From the NCBI RefSeq assembly GCF_027942865.1, contig NC_134526.1, positions 22,115,784 to 22,179,783 of the forward strand: 64,000 bases of DNA. Direction: 5' to 3'. Shown piece by piece: positions 1-12,761 of this stretch. Within the stretch, counting starts at the first letter, position 1. Every line of letters begins with the position of its first letter. Below the pieces are notes generated by a model. That model made no database searches. It saw only the letters and a list, made by a program, of their open reading frames with translations, and was not told the DNA's origin. The stretch comes from Odontesthes bonariensis. Taxonomy: Eukaryota; Chordata; Actinopteri; Atheriniformes; Atherinopsidae. A program made the translations under genes and the position numbers.

Positions 1-1759
1 GTGACTGAGTACAGCTGAGGATAGGTGAGTACAGATGAAAGAAGTGGAGCTGATGACTAGACAGAAGAGAGACTGAGGAAATTGCAAGACTGGGTAGACA
101 AAAACACAAACGGGACAAAAACATAAGATGCAGATCGGGACATTTATGTGTTTAAAATCGTAGTCACAGTCACAGGTCTGCATAATGTGTGTCAATGCTG
201 AAGAATCTATTCTTCGGTGTATAGCTTTTGATTTGGATGTTTCAGGCATTAACCCCGGGGTCCCAAGCCACTAGGCATGTAGGCAAACTGGAACTATGGA
301 GAAAATGAGAGGTCAAGGGACATGTTTGACAAGTTTAGAGTTTGGACCAGACCTGCCTTCCAGTGATTCAGCGATATCGGTATGTCGCTACGTTTGTATT
401 CAGGAAAATCTGTGCTTTAAGTTTCTATTATCGAACACTACTTAAATGTTATGATGTGATGTCGGTACCTGTAGGGATTATATAAATGTAGCTACAGCCT
501 CAGTGGAGAAAGAATTTGACAATGCATGTTTTTATTGATGTGTTAATTTACCATGTCTTACCCTCCTCTAAAAATGGATATAATCAAAATTTGTTCGCCA
601 TGAGTACACATAAATTGCAGACTCATAATTATAAAGTTTGAGATTCTGAAAGGCCTCTTTTTATAGAAATGGCAGTGAATTACTGTCACACATTGAACAA
701 TAACAACACTGCACGTCACAAAAGGAATGGTATTTCAGTCAGTTACCTTTGTCTTCTATAAACTCAGGCTCTAAAGGGGAATGTGCCAACATTTAGTCAC
801 AACAGAAAGCAGAGAAATAGTAATTTGGCATAAATAGATAGTGGCATATTAGAGCACAGAGCAGCCCGTGTGGCTGAAGGTAATAATTCCACAGTCGGAG
901 GAAAGATGGACACACAGACTTATGAGATCAAACACGAACCTGACGGAGACGCTGTAAACAGATGGGAAAACTGGAGGCTGAGCTGCCTGTCTCTTTCTCT
1001 CTCTACTCCGTCTCCGGCGAGGGTTCAGCAGTTTTGTTGAGCAGAGGGAGAAAGTATGGAAGCTGTCAGGGGCCACATGATGCTGCATCTGCAGTTTGCA
1101 CTTGGAGGCCGACTACGAGATCAATGCCAAAGACACGGAAAACATAAAGAGTTCATCCAGAGCACGTTAAATTGTAAAAACATTGGTTTTAACGTGGACA
1201 TAAAACACACAGGCCTGAGTGAGACTGCTCATTTGTCTTAATCTCCATGCGTTTCTACTCCATGCCTGTAGTTTTCGTCAGGTAATATCTTGAGGTCAAT
1301 ATCATCTCCACCTTTCCACTGACCTAGATTCAACAGACCCTTTGTGTGTTTGTGTGCACATCTTTGTATCTGTGTGTGTGTGTGCTGGGTGAGTGGGCGG
1401 CCTGACACTGTCTCAGTATAATCCCTCTGGCAACATTTGGTTTCGAGCATAACTAGGAGACTCAGTTTGCAATACGTTCTGACCTACATTGGCTGTTCAG
1501 TGTGCTTAAGATGACACATGAAGTCACACGTACCGTATCCTCCTGCAAAAAAACGTCTGCTGTCATGTGTGTGTGTCAGATGTTCAGCTTAAATCCACAC
1601 ACACACACACACACACACAAGGCTCAACAGTTGAGTAATGATGGTAGTTTCACAGAAATGCTGTCATATTAAGGCAAGGATTAGATTCTCTTTAAGCTTT
1701 TCTCACCAGGCTGCCTCTTTCCAGGTGGTTAACAGAACTATAATCTCCACACACACACA

Positions 1760-1816
<57 letters not shown>

Positions 1817-3489
1817 GAGTAGAACACAGAGAGAATTACCAGTACTGAAACACAGTGGCTTGACACGCAGCCTTTACAAGACAGTTCTGAAAATGTCTTG
1901 TGAAGGCAGGCTAAAATTGGGAAAAAAAACAAAAACAACAACCTCTTAAACATGGACGTATACTGTACACAAATACTACACAAGGACAAACTCGCAAACA
2001 CACACACACACACACACACTATCCTCATTGTGTGCTATTTGCAGCAGTAATTAGAGGTGCGACAGCCAGACAGGTAGAGGTGATGATAATGGGCCACAGC
2101 TATTTCTGTTATCCACTCGGTTTTTCTCACGTCTCTGACGTCTTCCTCTGTCGCTCCCGCTCACACATTTTCTCAACTGTCAAACACTCAACTCTGGTTA
2201 AGGTGGAGCTGAAATGTTTATGAACACACACAAAAACATGGATACACAAGCCCGTCTGCACGTTCCTCTTCGCACGCCTCCTCTTTCTTCACTCATTTAT
2301 CACTCGCCTCCGAAAGTGTCTTTTACATTTTTCTTAAAGTGCATTTCCTTTGCTCTTTCTGCTTGTTAAATTGCTGGCCTTTCCCGCAGGAATATGAACA
2401 TTTTCAATCATTTTCCACAGTGCTGCAAAGGGGAAAAGAAAGACACCAGGCTACAAATATATATATATATATTAAAAATATGACACACACGTCCACATGT
2501 CAAAGTAACTGAGGGGATGCTGCAGGCTTCAACATGGGCAGCAAGTTGTGTTGAAAAAAAAAATGCATTGGAACATGATAAATGAACCAAAGCCCCTGAT
2601 TTCTGAGTCATTCTTCTGAATTTACACCAAATAGATTTAGGAATTTTACTTAAATATTTAATTAAAAGTGCCAGCGTGTCAAAAAAAACAAAAACAAACA
2701 AAAAAACCTTTTGGTTAAAACTTTACACAAACAAGGATTTTTATATTAATGTTACATGTAAATAGCTTTGCCTGCAATTCTCTTTGAGGGGAGTCATCTT
2801 AAGATCCCGATGCCATCTTTCTGAAAAACGCACACAGGTCCATTTCTCCCACTTTAAGAAATGGGCATTTGTTAGCTTGAAACAAGCCACTCCATCATCC
2901 AACACGAGCCCTTTTCTGGCAATCACATGATAATCAGGGAAAATGTGACAATGCACATTTGATTCATTTTAATTTGCCCTAAATTTCAGCCTTCAAGATT
3001 GCTCTCATGATCTATACAGATTCGAACAAGAAACGGTGAGTCAAGGTAAACATTTGTAGTATCACAATAAAACAAGCTTTGTAATATCCAGATAATGAAA
3101 CTATACCCTGTATTCTCCCCACTGACGAATATAATCAACAGAAATTTTGTCTCTTCTTGGGACAATAACGTCATAAAACACCATTTTAGAGGTGGCTGAG
3201 GCCCAGGACGAGGGGTGGTTATCTGCTAATGGGTACGTTTGAGCCTGCTTTTATAGGCTGCTGCGTTTGAGTGACAGGCTGGTAAGTGTCATGCAATTAG
3301 AGGGACCAGTTAGCTGAAGTCAGATAGGAATATAACATTCCTCCTGCTACATTTAGTTATATCCGTCCACCTTAAAGTCCACTATTAAATAAAATAGTTT
3401 GAGCTATGTTGTGTTTTACCTGGTAAACTCTCCTCTTTATTAACCAAGGAAGGGAGTGCTGTAATGACTTGTTTTATATTCTAAAGATA
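1..3489. other. gene-poor flank
   Basis: No coding exon with credible splice sites or family motif was found. The content is AT-rich unique DNA, AC microsatellites and a TA run near 2456-2472. Confidence 0.5.
1747..1815 (+). repeat. AC microsatellite
   Basis: About 68 bases of (AC)n with one CAACATAC interruption. Shorter (AC)n runs lie at 1595-1619 and 1997-2019. Confidence 0.95.
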
Positions 3490-3589
3490 GAATACATCCC
3501 GGTTACAAAAAAATAAACACCAGACCAACATATATAGTAATATCAAAAGGTCTGGATTGCAAGGGGCTTGAAGCAGAGGGCTTACCGGT

Positions 3590-3835
3590 AACATCTGCTG
3601 ATGCTGTACTCACATTAAACACACCGGCCTGAGCCTTAGCTTCAGGCTGGTCATCTTCAATGTCCTGCTTCTCTGCCTTTATTTGAAAATGTTGGTGTGG
3701 CACTTTTGCTGGGTTTTTAAATCACAGGGTGGATTTTCAGTTGAACTGTGACTCTGGGACAGAGACGGGGTTTTTAGTCTCATCGTGAGACTGGTGTATC
3801 ACCGAAGGAGCCATTTTACAACACTGCTGACACAG
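3590..3835 (-). pseudogene. possible decayed coding fragment
   Basis: On the minus strand ATGGCTCCTTCGGTG opens MAPSVIHQSHDETKNPVSVP, closed by stops. A second open stretch in another frame reads VPHQHFQIKAEKQDIEDDQP then EAKAQAGVFNVSTASADVTG and meets a donor-like GTAAGC. Two pieces with protein-like composition separated by stops suggest a broken gene copy or a misassigned exon pair. The family is not recognised. Confidence 0.22.
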
Positions 3836-4342
3836 CACCAGCAGACGTAGTGAGCTTCTAGACCACCAATCTACCCCTCTTAGAGCTTAAGATGTTTTTT
3901 TGTATCTAGTTCTGACAGTGACACGTGCTGCCACCTCAGCTTAAACATTTTTGGTGGGCAGGTACAGTAACAGTCAAAGGTTTGAACACCCTTCAGCCCT
4001 TAGGCCAATGGAGCCCAGAGTGGATTGGACACATCACCAGCCATTATACAGCCTACAGTGTCATTATAAAGTACATGCTGCATAGTTTATTCTTAACTTA
4101 TTTTCTATTACCTCTGCAGGTTTTAAGAGCCACGTTTTGCCATTTCAGTTAGCTTCAGGAGTCATTAAGCATCCATTTAAGGCGTTATAATGTCTTATAA
4201 TTCTGTCAGAGTTGTTCTTTAAAGCAGAGACAAGGTGGGTGAGTTAGCAGGTGTGAATCAGCACCATGTGAAGTGATTTGTGGCAACAGTCAAATATTGT
4301 ATTGGTACTATGACCCCAGTGCACTCAACTGTATGGAGCTAA

Positions 4343-4395
4343 ATTGAATTGAATGATACTTTATGAACCCCTGAAAGGGGAAATTATAAATTACT
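4343..4395 (-). repeat. short LINE tail fragment
   Basis: GAATTGAATTGAATGATACT then TTATGAACCCCTGAAAGGGG is the mirror of the GAATT-tailed LINE end seen at 45.9 kb. Confidence 0.5.
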
Positions 4396-4608
4396 GAAGT
4401 AGAAATTTTCTAAAAAAAAATGAATTCAAGGACAATGAAATATTTTTTTTAAATAAGTTACCTGCGGCATTCTTCTAAATGCAGCTTCACAAGCCACTGC
4501 GGGACTCATCACTTCATCCGCCTTATCTAGATATTCATCCATCCGGACTGCATCACCACACCATTAGTTAACACATTTGTACCATGAGTATAAAAATGCA
4601 TGTGTGTG

Positions 4609-4610
4609 CT

Positions 4611-4639
<29 letters not shown>
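4609..4639 (+). repeat. GT microsatellite
   Basis: About 30 bases of (TG)n. Confidence 0.9.
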
Positions 4640-4641
<2 letters not shown>

Positions 4642-7600
4642 ATGGCATGTTTCACCCGTTGGCATGTGTATCTGACAGCCAGTGTGAGCACTTTTCTCTG
4701 TACATGCAGCTGGAGCTGAAATCTGCCACTTCAGTATGTGTGCGTGTCTTCATGTGACATTATGAACATGTCATCACAGCAGGTTTCATTTTGTGCGATC
4801 CAGATTTAGCATATTTTCTGTCATCTGGAGTGAAGCTGCTTTGACCTTGAGGATCTTACATGAGGATACATGATGTACAGCTCTCTGCTCTCATGATTTC
4901 CTCTCCTTCTCCATCCTTCCATTTTTTCTATTCATTAATTTTCTACCTCTGTGTACGTCTGTCCTTTACAGCTGGAAAGAATGGGGCTTCAATAGGCAGA
5001 CATTCTTACCTTGGGTGCTAGCCATGAGTTAATTTCATTCCTATCTACCACCGTGGAGGTGTCATGATGTGTGGTCTGAAATAACCTGAACTTTCAAAGG
5101 ACTGTCACATTTAATCTGGACTCCAGAACAAAAGCAGCTTCATGGGCGGCCTAATGGCTTTTTTGCCTAGTGACTGTTGCTGCTTGCACATTAGAAGTTT
5201 GGTCAGTTTAATGTGGGAATACACATAGAGGCCATGTATAGAAATACAATTTAAGAGTGAAAACAGTCTTTGTATAAAAACATGCATTATTGTATGTTTT
5301 CAGTCTTCAGATATGTTGCTGTTAGTCCTTATTATGGCTGACATTAGTGATTGACACCTCAACTGATGAAAACAGAGTAAGGCATACCATTAAACTGAAT
5401 GTGAGTATGAATTAAATTGAGTATGAACAGCCTCATCCATTGACCTTAAGTTCCCTCTATAGGCTCTGCAAGTCCCTCCACAAATGGTCTTTGCCACACT
5501 TTGCAGTTTTATTTCCCTTTTTATCTTCTTGTGGAATTTGCAGGATTCATTAACCGCCAGAACAATGAGTCTTTAATTTAATGTGTTGTCCCATTGTGTA
5601 AAGTCTACACCCCTTCTTCACTGTCAATGATTGTCCAGACTTTAAATTTCATCGATATTTGTCTTGAACAAGACTGTCCCCCACCAAAATACGTCCCCAT
5701 GGGGCATTTGTTCGTGCAAGCTGAAAAGTCCTATACTCACATTTGAAGAATATGCGACCTCTTGTGGTCATGAGTGCAACAGCACGTGAATTGTAAAGAT
5801 GGTGTCAATGAAAGTAATAGTTGCGTTGTAAAAAGAACACATTATACAGTGTAAGATCATTTCTTACGCTAACCAGGTGAAGTTATTGGCTAAACCCAAC
5901 CAGGAAGTGGCAAAATGTTGTTGTAATATGTTGGGTTTCCATGTTGACAAGGCAAGTAGCAAAATGGTATCCATGAGGTTGATAGTCAAATGCAAAATTA
6001 ATGTAATTTAGCTTTAAATAGCTTAGTTGTTTTTTTTGTCTAATTCTAACCAAGTAAAGATAATTACATTAATCCAACTAAGAAAAGGCAAAATCGCCTA
6101 CGTAAAAGGTTTTGTTACTTACTGAAAAAAAGCACATTGTCACATGTCAGTCTGTGCATGTGTTATGAACGCATGAATGTTTAAAAGCGCTGCATGTTAC
6201 TGCATCATCCAACCCTAGTTCTATCTTCTTATTAGGATTTTGTGACATCTTAAATAAAACACGTCTGTCCTGATATAGAAACGCTCACGTGAGTCATTTG
6301 TCCCCCTTGGCGCTGTTGGGGTGGTACTTTGCAGGACACTGTTATTGGTCGTATTTAAGGGTATGAACAAGCCAACGATATGATTGTTTCAAGGACAGGA
6401 CTTGTTGCTTAATCTGTGTTCCAAGTCTCTAAACATGGCACAGATAAGAATGTGTGCTCTTACTTTTTTATTCTTAATTAGAATAAGACCATTGGTGTGA
6501 TAGTGCATCTCACAAGCTGATAGCAGGGTTTTGAAGATTTATATGCAATAGGAGGCCTGCCCAAGTATGTCTGGCTGTGACCTGCAGGTGGACTAACCAG
6601 CTCCACCCACATCACATTACATTGGTAATGTTGTAACGTTGCATGTAGATGGATATCAAAACCTGCCCATAACTAATCCAAGAAACAATACAAAGCTAAC
6701 ATTTTAAAGAAGCTTTCTATGGCGAGGCATTAATTCACGCCTATTTTGCATAGCATCACAAAAGTCAGATTCGATGTATGTTTTTGTCATTTCAAATAAA
6801 AATAAAGATCAATTTTGGCCAGTTACATATAAAAAAAAAATTTAAAAGCTGTCAAACTACTGTCATAAAAATAGAATGTTGAACAAATCATTTTTTTAAT
6901 CATCATCAAGTGGAAGACTGCATTTATGAACAGTTAAGGACTGGGGATATAGCTTGTCCTTCACATGTAACCCATTTTTATCTTGTTCTCAGTGTTTTGA
7001 TGAATGTTAGGGCACGAATGCAGATATTGCATGGTGACGTGTCTGTAAAAAACTTGTAGTCTATACAGCGGTGATAAATCTGTGCTATACAGAGCTATGG
7101 ATGAAACCACGGTATCTCACAACTGCCTCAATGAAACCCATCCAGAAGTGTTGAAGTGTTGTTTGAACTCATACAGAAATCTTTGATGATACGCAATGTT
7201 GTATCATAATTATGTCAAATTCTTCATAGAATTTCTTCGTCTTCTGAATTTCATGGTGGATAAAAACCAAACATTGTTTAATTTTGCCATAATTAAGTTG
7301 GTAGATGAATACAATATGTGGTCAAGGAATCAGTTGTTTAATGTTAGCTTCTCAGCAACAATATTAGATGGTTACATATAGATAAAAAAACAGCAAATCC
7401 TCTACAGACAAACAATATACAATACAATACAGACATATGATATTTAAATGTTCACTTGGAACACTAATGAGATCAAATTGAGTTAAAAGGGAAAGTGGGG
7501 AAGTGTAGCTGCATCCTGGACATTGTCATAGTCTTTCTTTACCAGAATGTTATGTGAGAAGATATCCATGATAAACAAGGTTGCATTACCGCCTCCAATA

Positions 7601-8289
7601 CAGTTTTAACTCAAATTATTTGCCAATTACAGTCATCACAAAATACTTTCAGCAGAGCTAGCTCCAGATGAAAAGCGAAAAAAAAAACATTTCTGCAGGA
7701 GAGGACAAACCAAGATCATACTTTGCCATTTTATTTTATACAACAGTTGGTCTAATTACGAGGTTCTAGGTAATAGATGTTATGGAGCTACCACATGATG
7801 TCACATACTATCCCATGGTCTTCACCAACAGAGGGAGTTCTCCCATAAGCCTACATGAATAAGCATTCCTTATAATGTGCAGTAACTTTGAAATACAGTA
7901 TAATTTATTATACTGTCCTGTTCTAAAAAATAACGACTCCTTAACCATCAGTATGTACCCCAACCATTTATTTCCTCTTGCGCTAGCTTTGTAACAACTT
8001 ATATGCATATTTCGGTGTTCCAGAATAAACCCGTTTGTGCTTTTGTGTATAGTCGTGCATAGATGCGTTACTCTGTGCGTTATTGCACTTCCACATCGCA
8101 GGCGGAGCCCGTGCTGTAGTGCTGAGATTCACCAAAGCATCTGCAGAATCACTGAGGGCTGTCTGCTGGCAAATTTCCTCTAAGCTTCCTCCAACATCAA
8201 AATGCTGGATTTAAGGGTCCATGCGTGGAAATGTGTGTTCATGACTTTACAAGTGTGTCTGCAATTGTGTACACCTCTCTGAGGTCTTA

Positions 8290-8720
8290 ATATGCCGTCA
8301 TGATCCGTGTTGTTTTGATGTTTTTTTGATGCAGTTTGTTTTCATTCTGTTTCTTATTTGGGTTCTGTTGTTTCCTACCTCACTTCATCAGTCTCTCTCC
8401 ACTCCCTTCATCTGCGTTCATTTATCTTCAGTTGCAGTCATTCACCAATCATTCTCCCCACAGTATTTAGTCGCCGTGTTTGTTCATAGCATTTGCCAGC
8501 TCCTCACCACTACTTCCCCTCGTGCTACTCTCAGTTTCTTGTCTCTGTTTTGGTCAGTCTGTTAGTTCCAGTAATTCAACGTTTTGATTTAGTTTTTCCA
8601 TGTTTGGTTTTTGTGTTTTTTCCGGCTTTGCCGCGATTTGTTTTAAAATAAATTTTTTCAATTCATTTTTGCCTCCTGGCTCTCGCTCCGTGTCTGCACC
8701 TCGCCTCCTCGTGATACATG
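8290..8720 (+). repeat. probable fish interspersed repeat
   Basis: The T-rich segment ends with TTTTAAAATAAATTTTTTCA, then GCCTCCTGGCTCTCGCTCCG and CTCCTCGTGATAC. This layout (AATAAA, then Cys/Ser-type CTGCCTC repeats) is common at the end of dispersed fish elements. Its class is unknown. Confidence 0.4.
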
Positions 8721-8724
8721 CAAA

Positions 8725-10159
8725 AGATGCAGCTATGCTCGGGAGAGAAAACTGGACAGCAGGACAGTTTATTGGGACCCGAGTTTGAAAAAAAAAACAT
8801 CTCTCTTGAACATTTCCAGGGTAGGAGACAACATTCAGAATAGATTATGCTTTTAACTAGAAATTAACAGAAGTTTTCTTTAAGCGATCATTCTTTTCAT
8901 TCAGTCTATAGACTTTTCTAAGCACTCACTGCATGGTACAGTAAATCAATTAACTAGAGTGATGGTGAAGAGACCAGCCACCATGCTAAGGGTTTCAGTT
9001 GGATACCCACTAGCATACTTTGCTTCCTCTTCCCTCACATTGATGCCCATCCATGAACTATTTTAGCTAGTGTGTGTGTCTGTGTGTGTGTGTGTTTTAC
9101 TGTCATAATGGGGACCAAAGTAGACTTCACACCAACTTGGAGGGACGATTTGTAAATGTGGGGACTACATGTCCCCACAAGTACAAAGTCATTTTTTGAT
9201 GTTTGAGACTTGATTTTAGGGTTAGTGTTTGTGTGTGTACTGTCACACAAATGCTATCAAAGCATGAATAGTTATTTCTAATGTCACTAGCTTCACTAAT
9301 ATAACATAATATACAGGAAAAAAACAAAACAACAACAACAGAAATTAGCCAAAGACATCATGGACAAAAAAGTTTTGTTTCGACAATAAAATCCTCTGGT
9401 ATTGTTGTCTAACATATCAAATAAAGTCTTCCTTATGCAAACTGCACAGTGAGTTGTTTACTACAATAATGAAAAAGAACTAAAGGTAAGCTACTAAATA
9501 CCACTTACAGCGTTTATAGTTAGCAATAGGCTATAAATTATTCAGCCTCTCAGGGGTTTTTCAGGGGAATTTGCACAAACCAGATGCCAAACAAATGAAT
9601 CCTCTTTGAAAAAAAAAGCATGCAGTTACTAATTTTCTTCGTGGTTTAAGCTAAAGTACTATAAACAAATGTAGCTGTCAAGCTATACCAGGGCCACAAT
9701 CATCAATATCAATATCATTACTAAATTCTGATATATGAGGAGAGCAGCATTTCAGGATTTAAGGTCAGTGAATTATTTATACACAACTTGTAAATGAAGT
9801 CTTGCCATCACAAATGTTCCTCAGTCTTCTTTTGTAACTTACAATGGAATTCCCACAATCGTCTTTTGCAGTGACTAATTGTAATAGACCAAATTATATG
9901 ATCAAACAAGGTGTGAAAGACATGCTTGTGCAGAGAGAAGCAAATCTGTATGCATTAAAGAGGATTTAATCTAATGTAACACAGGGGGAGTTTGTGTTAA
10001 TGAAATATTGATAAGCTACTCTCAATTTACAGGTGGTTCAGTAAATACATAAGGCAGCAAACACACCAAATCCATTCGTGGAAACCTCTCTATTATAAAA
10101 ATAAAGTTGGTTTATTTTCCTCTCATTTCCAAATTATCCTTTTTAGAAAAAGGATTTTA
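8725..10159. other. gene-free DNA
   Basis: AT-rich sequence downstream of mrtfa with the GT-associated repeat at 9.06-9.24 kb. No coding signal seen. Confidence 0.45.
9060..9240 (+). repeat. GT-repeat-associated dispersed repeat
   Basis: A GTGTGT run is followed by GTCATAATGGGGACCAAAGT and GTGGGGACTACATGTCCCCAC. This arrangement recurs in fish genomes next to GT microsatellites. The core contains a short palindrome GGGGAC...GTCCCC. Confidence 0.4.
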
Positions 10160-10167
10160 TTGACTGT

Positions 10168-10504
10168 GACGGCTGCACGGTGGTGTCATGGTTAGCACCG
10201 TCACCTCACAGCAAGTGGGTTCCAGGTTCAATTTCCAACTGGGGACTTTCTGTGGGAAGTTTAGATGTTCTAACTTTTTCATGGATTCTTTCCGGGTACT
10301 CAGGTTCTCTCCGGTACCCCGCAAAAATGTACATGTTAGGTTAATTGGTGACGCTAACAAGCCAGTGTATTTCTAGTGCTTGGATCATTGGCGAGGGTTG
10401 CGTTAGGAAAGGCATCTGGCGTAAAACATGCCAAATCAATGATGTGAGATCGACTCTGTGGCAACCCCTGATTAAAGGGAGAGGCTGAAAAAGAAGAAGA
10501 AGAT
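10168..10504 (+). repeat. tRNA-like SINE with 8-bp target duplication
   Basis: The head GCTGCACGGTGGTGTCATGG and TGGTTAGCAC (A-box-like) with GGTTCCAGGTTCAATTTCC (B-box-like) are the polymerase III signals of the common fish SINE. The element ends in a GAAGAAGAAG tail. TTGACTGT occurs immediately before (10160-10167) and after (10505-10512). Confidence 0.8.
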
Positions 10505-10512
10505 TTGACTGT

Positions 10513-12222
10513 AAGGTGCACAAAAGGCTGAGGCAAGTTTGCTGTAAACTTTCTAAGACTTTTCCCAAAACTTCTTCACTTCTTCATGCATTTGCATGAT
10601 GGGACTCAGAAAAATGTCTTTAAAGGTCAAAGTTAGTCAAAGTATCTTGATAGATCTCATCTGACTTCTACAACCTTTAAAAACTGAAAAAACAAGTTTT
10701 CATCAGTTTTGAATGATTACAGTTTGGTCCTTTTTGCACCCTGAGCAAAGTCAGAAAATTGAGTAAGCAACAAAGAAGCAATACAACCTCAAATAACCAC
10801 AGTTCCACAGACTGAATCGTATAACCTTTAATAGGTGAAATCACTGCAAAATGTTCACTTGCAGCATTTAAAAGTCTTAATCATATCAAAAGCTCAAAAT
10901 GTGTAAGTGACTGACAAGGTGAGGCGACCGCTCCGATTTCTCCCAAAGGGAGGTTCCGGGGGTCACGCCTGTTCGTCGGATAAAGAAATAGTCACAGTAC
11001 ACACAAAGCTGTATTAGCAAGTGTTACACAGCACAATAAAAACACAAGAGAAAGCATGATAGACACAAATATCTCTCAATCGTGCATGCTCAGCGTCGAC
11101 GTCTTACCGTATTACCGCACTGAGATCTTAAAGAGGCGAGACATTTCAATAAAATGTGTTTCTCTCTCTGCAGAAGTACTGATACAGTACAGGACGGAGG
11201 AAAAAGTAACGAGAAGTCTTCAAGAAGATGGTGTTTCATCAAAACGAAACACGACCCAACATAAATTCAGGGAACAGCATTGGACATTCGCAAATAACAT
11301 ATGGGACAAAATACACGTTTTGACTGCGTACATAATAACATAACAAAACTGTTAAATACTGCATTTAAAATCAGTTTAATGTTGGCCTTAAAATTCGACC
11401 ACATATAGTGGACCATTTAAGTTCATCTTATTGTTATTACTTGTATCTACATCACAACACTGGTGCACTCTTGAACACGGCACAGGGAAAAGTCTTAAAT
11501 ACTCAGAGGATGCGAGAGGCCTCACATGTACTGTATTTTCACTTTACTCAACTCAAAGCTGGTTTGTGAATATCATCAAAAAGAGACTGTACTGTGCAGT
11601 CAGTCCAAGTTTATATGATCCACGTGTAGGAGTGATGCTTACACGTGGCACATCTCTGCCAAAAAAACCCAAAGCAAACAACAAAAAACAGTATGATGCC
11701 AATTTCAGTGATGCAACCTTCATAATAATCCTTTTGTTCTTGCATCATCAGCCACCTCAGACACGTAGCATCGGCACGCCACTCACTGTCTTTCACCTCA
11801 GCTTTGGTTATTGATTACCTGTAAAGGGACCTTTACAATGGGGGACCCACAAAAGGCAGCTAATAATGACTCTGCATTCCAAGACATATACCTTTGCACT
11901 GTAACAAGGTATTTGTACAAAGTAAAGAGTATTGATTAAAAGCACAAAATGACCTCTCGTATGTTAACAAAACCTTTGTTGAAGTAGCAAGAACAGACGT
12001 AGGACCTGCCTAATGAGGGGATCAATGCAGCAGTGTGCAAATACAATACATGACAGTCAAAGTGCTTGAAGATTCAATATATTAGAGTGTGAGATAATAT
12101 GGACACAGTGCTGTTATCAAAGACTGAAACTTCAGCTGCTAATCACATCTTTTGTGTATGCGCTGTCGCTGTGAAAATGCACACAGCTGCATTTTGGATT
12201 TTAGTTTTCTGACTGCCACAGG
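10513..12222 (-). other. mrtfa 3' UTR and downstream flank
   Basis: No coding signal is seen here. The sequence directly follows the mrtfa stop on the minus strand. Possible minus-strand ATTAAA signals lie near 11370 and 10827, but the true poly(A) site cannot be chosen. Open frames here are short and lack family motifs. Confidence 0.5.
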
Positions 12223-12761
12223 CTAGGGGCAGGAACCCCAGTGTATGTGCAGGTCAGAGCTATCCAGGAAGTCTGTGGAAAAGACACTAAGAGGTGTTTG
12301 GGGGCCCAGTGGGGCCAGCGTGGGACTTTCCTCGTCCCTCTCTTCTCCCATGTTGAGGTCCAACCAGTCTGTACTGTCCAACCCTTGCCCTCCCTCTCCC
12401 GCCATTTCAAAGGTATCCATGGGAGACGGGGCGCGGTCCAGGATGCTGGGAGTGCACAGCAGCTGGCTGTGGAGGTCATCGATCAACGTCAACAGGCCAC
12501 CAGGCTCCACCCCAAGGATAGGCTTCCCAGTGGTGCTTTCCAGGAAGTCCTCCAGGCGTCCGTTTGTGCAGATGCCGAGGTGTTGTTTCTCGTCTGTGGT
12601 GTGCTGCGGAGAGCAGGCAGACTGGGGTAAGTCGCCGCTGGCAGCAATGGGGGAAGACAGCAAAAGATGGAGTGGTGAGGGAGTAGGGGAAGAAGCAGAG
12701 GAGTTTGGATTGAGATGGTCCAGAGAAGGGTCGGGAGCAGGCCCGAAGGTGGTGGACATTC
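12223..12761 (-). CDS. mrtfa: mrtfa exon 19 (C-terminal activation domain and stop)
   Basis: This last coding exon has the conserved NGRLEDFLESTTGKPIL, LIDDLHSQLL, RAPSPMDT, STDWLDL and SVFSTDFLD, ending HIHWGSCP then stop. These line up in order with the human MRTFA C-terminus and identify the paralogue. Confidence 0.95.

Larger units (their letters stand above)
3850..8280. other. gene-free, partly repetitive DNA
   Basis: Apart from the GT run and the LINE tail fragment, I see AT-rich DNA. Around 5690-6330 there are motifs such as GCGACCTCTTGTGGTCATG that look repeat-derived but cannot be classified. No gene. Confidence 0.45.

Noticed and set aside
1638..2028. Frames rich in Thr-His or Val-Cys repeats
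   Set aside because: They are translations of AC microsatellites.
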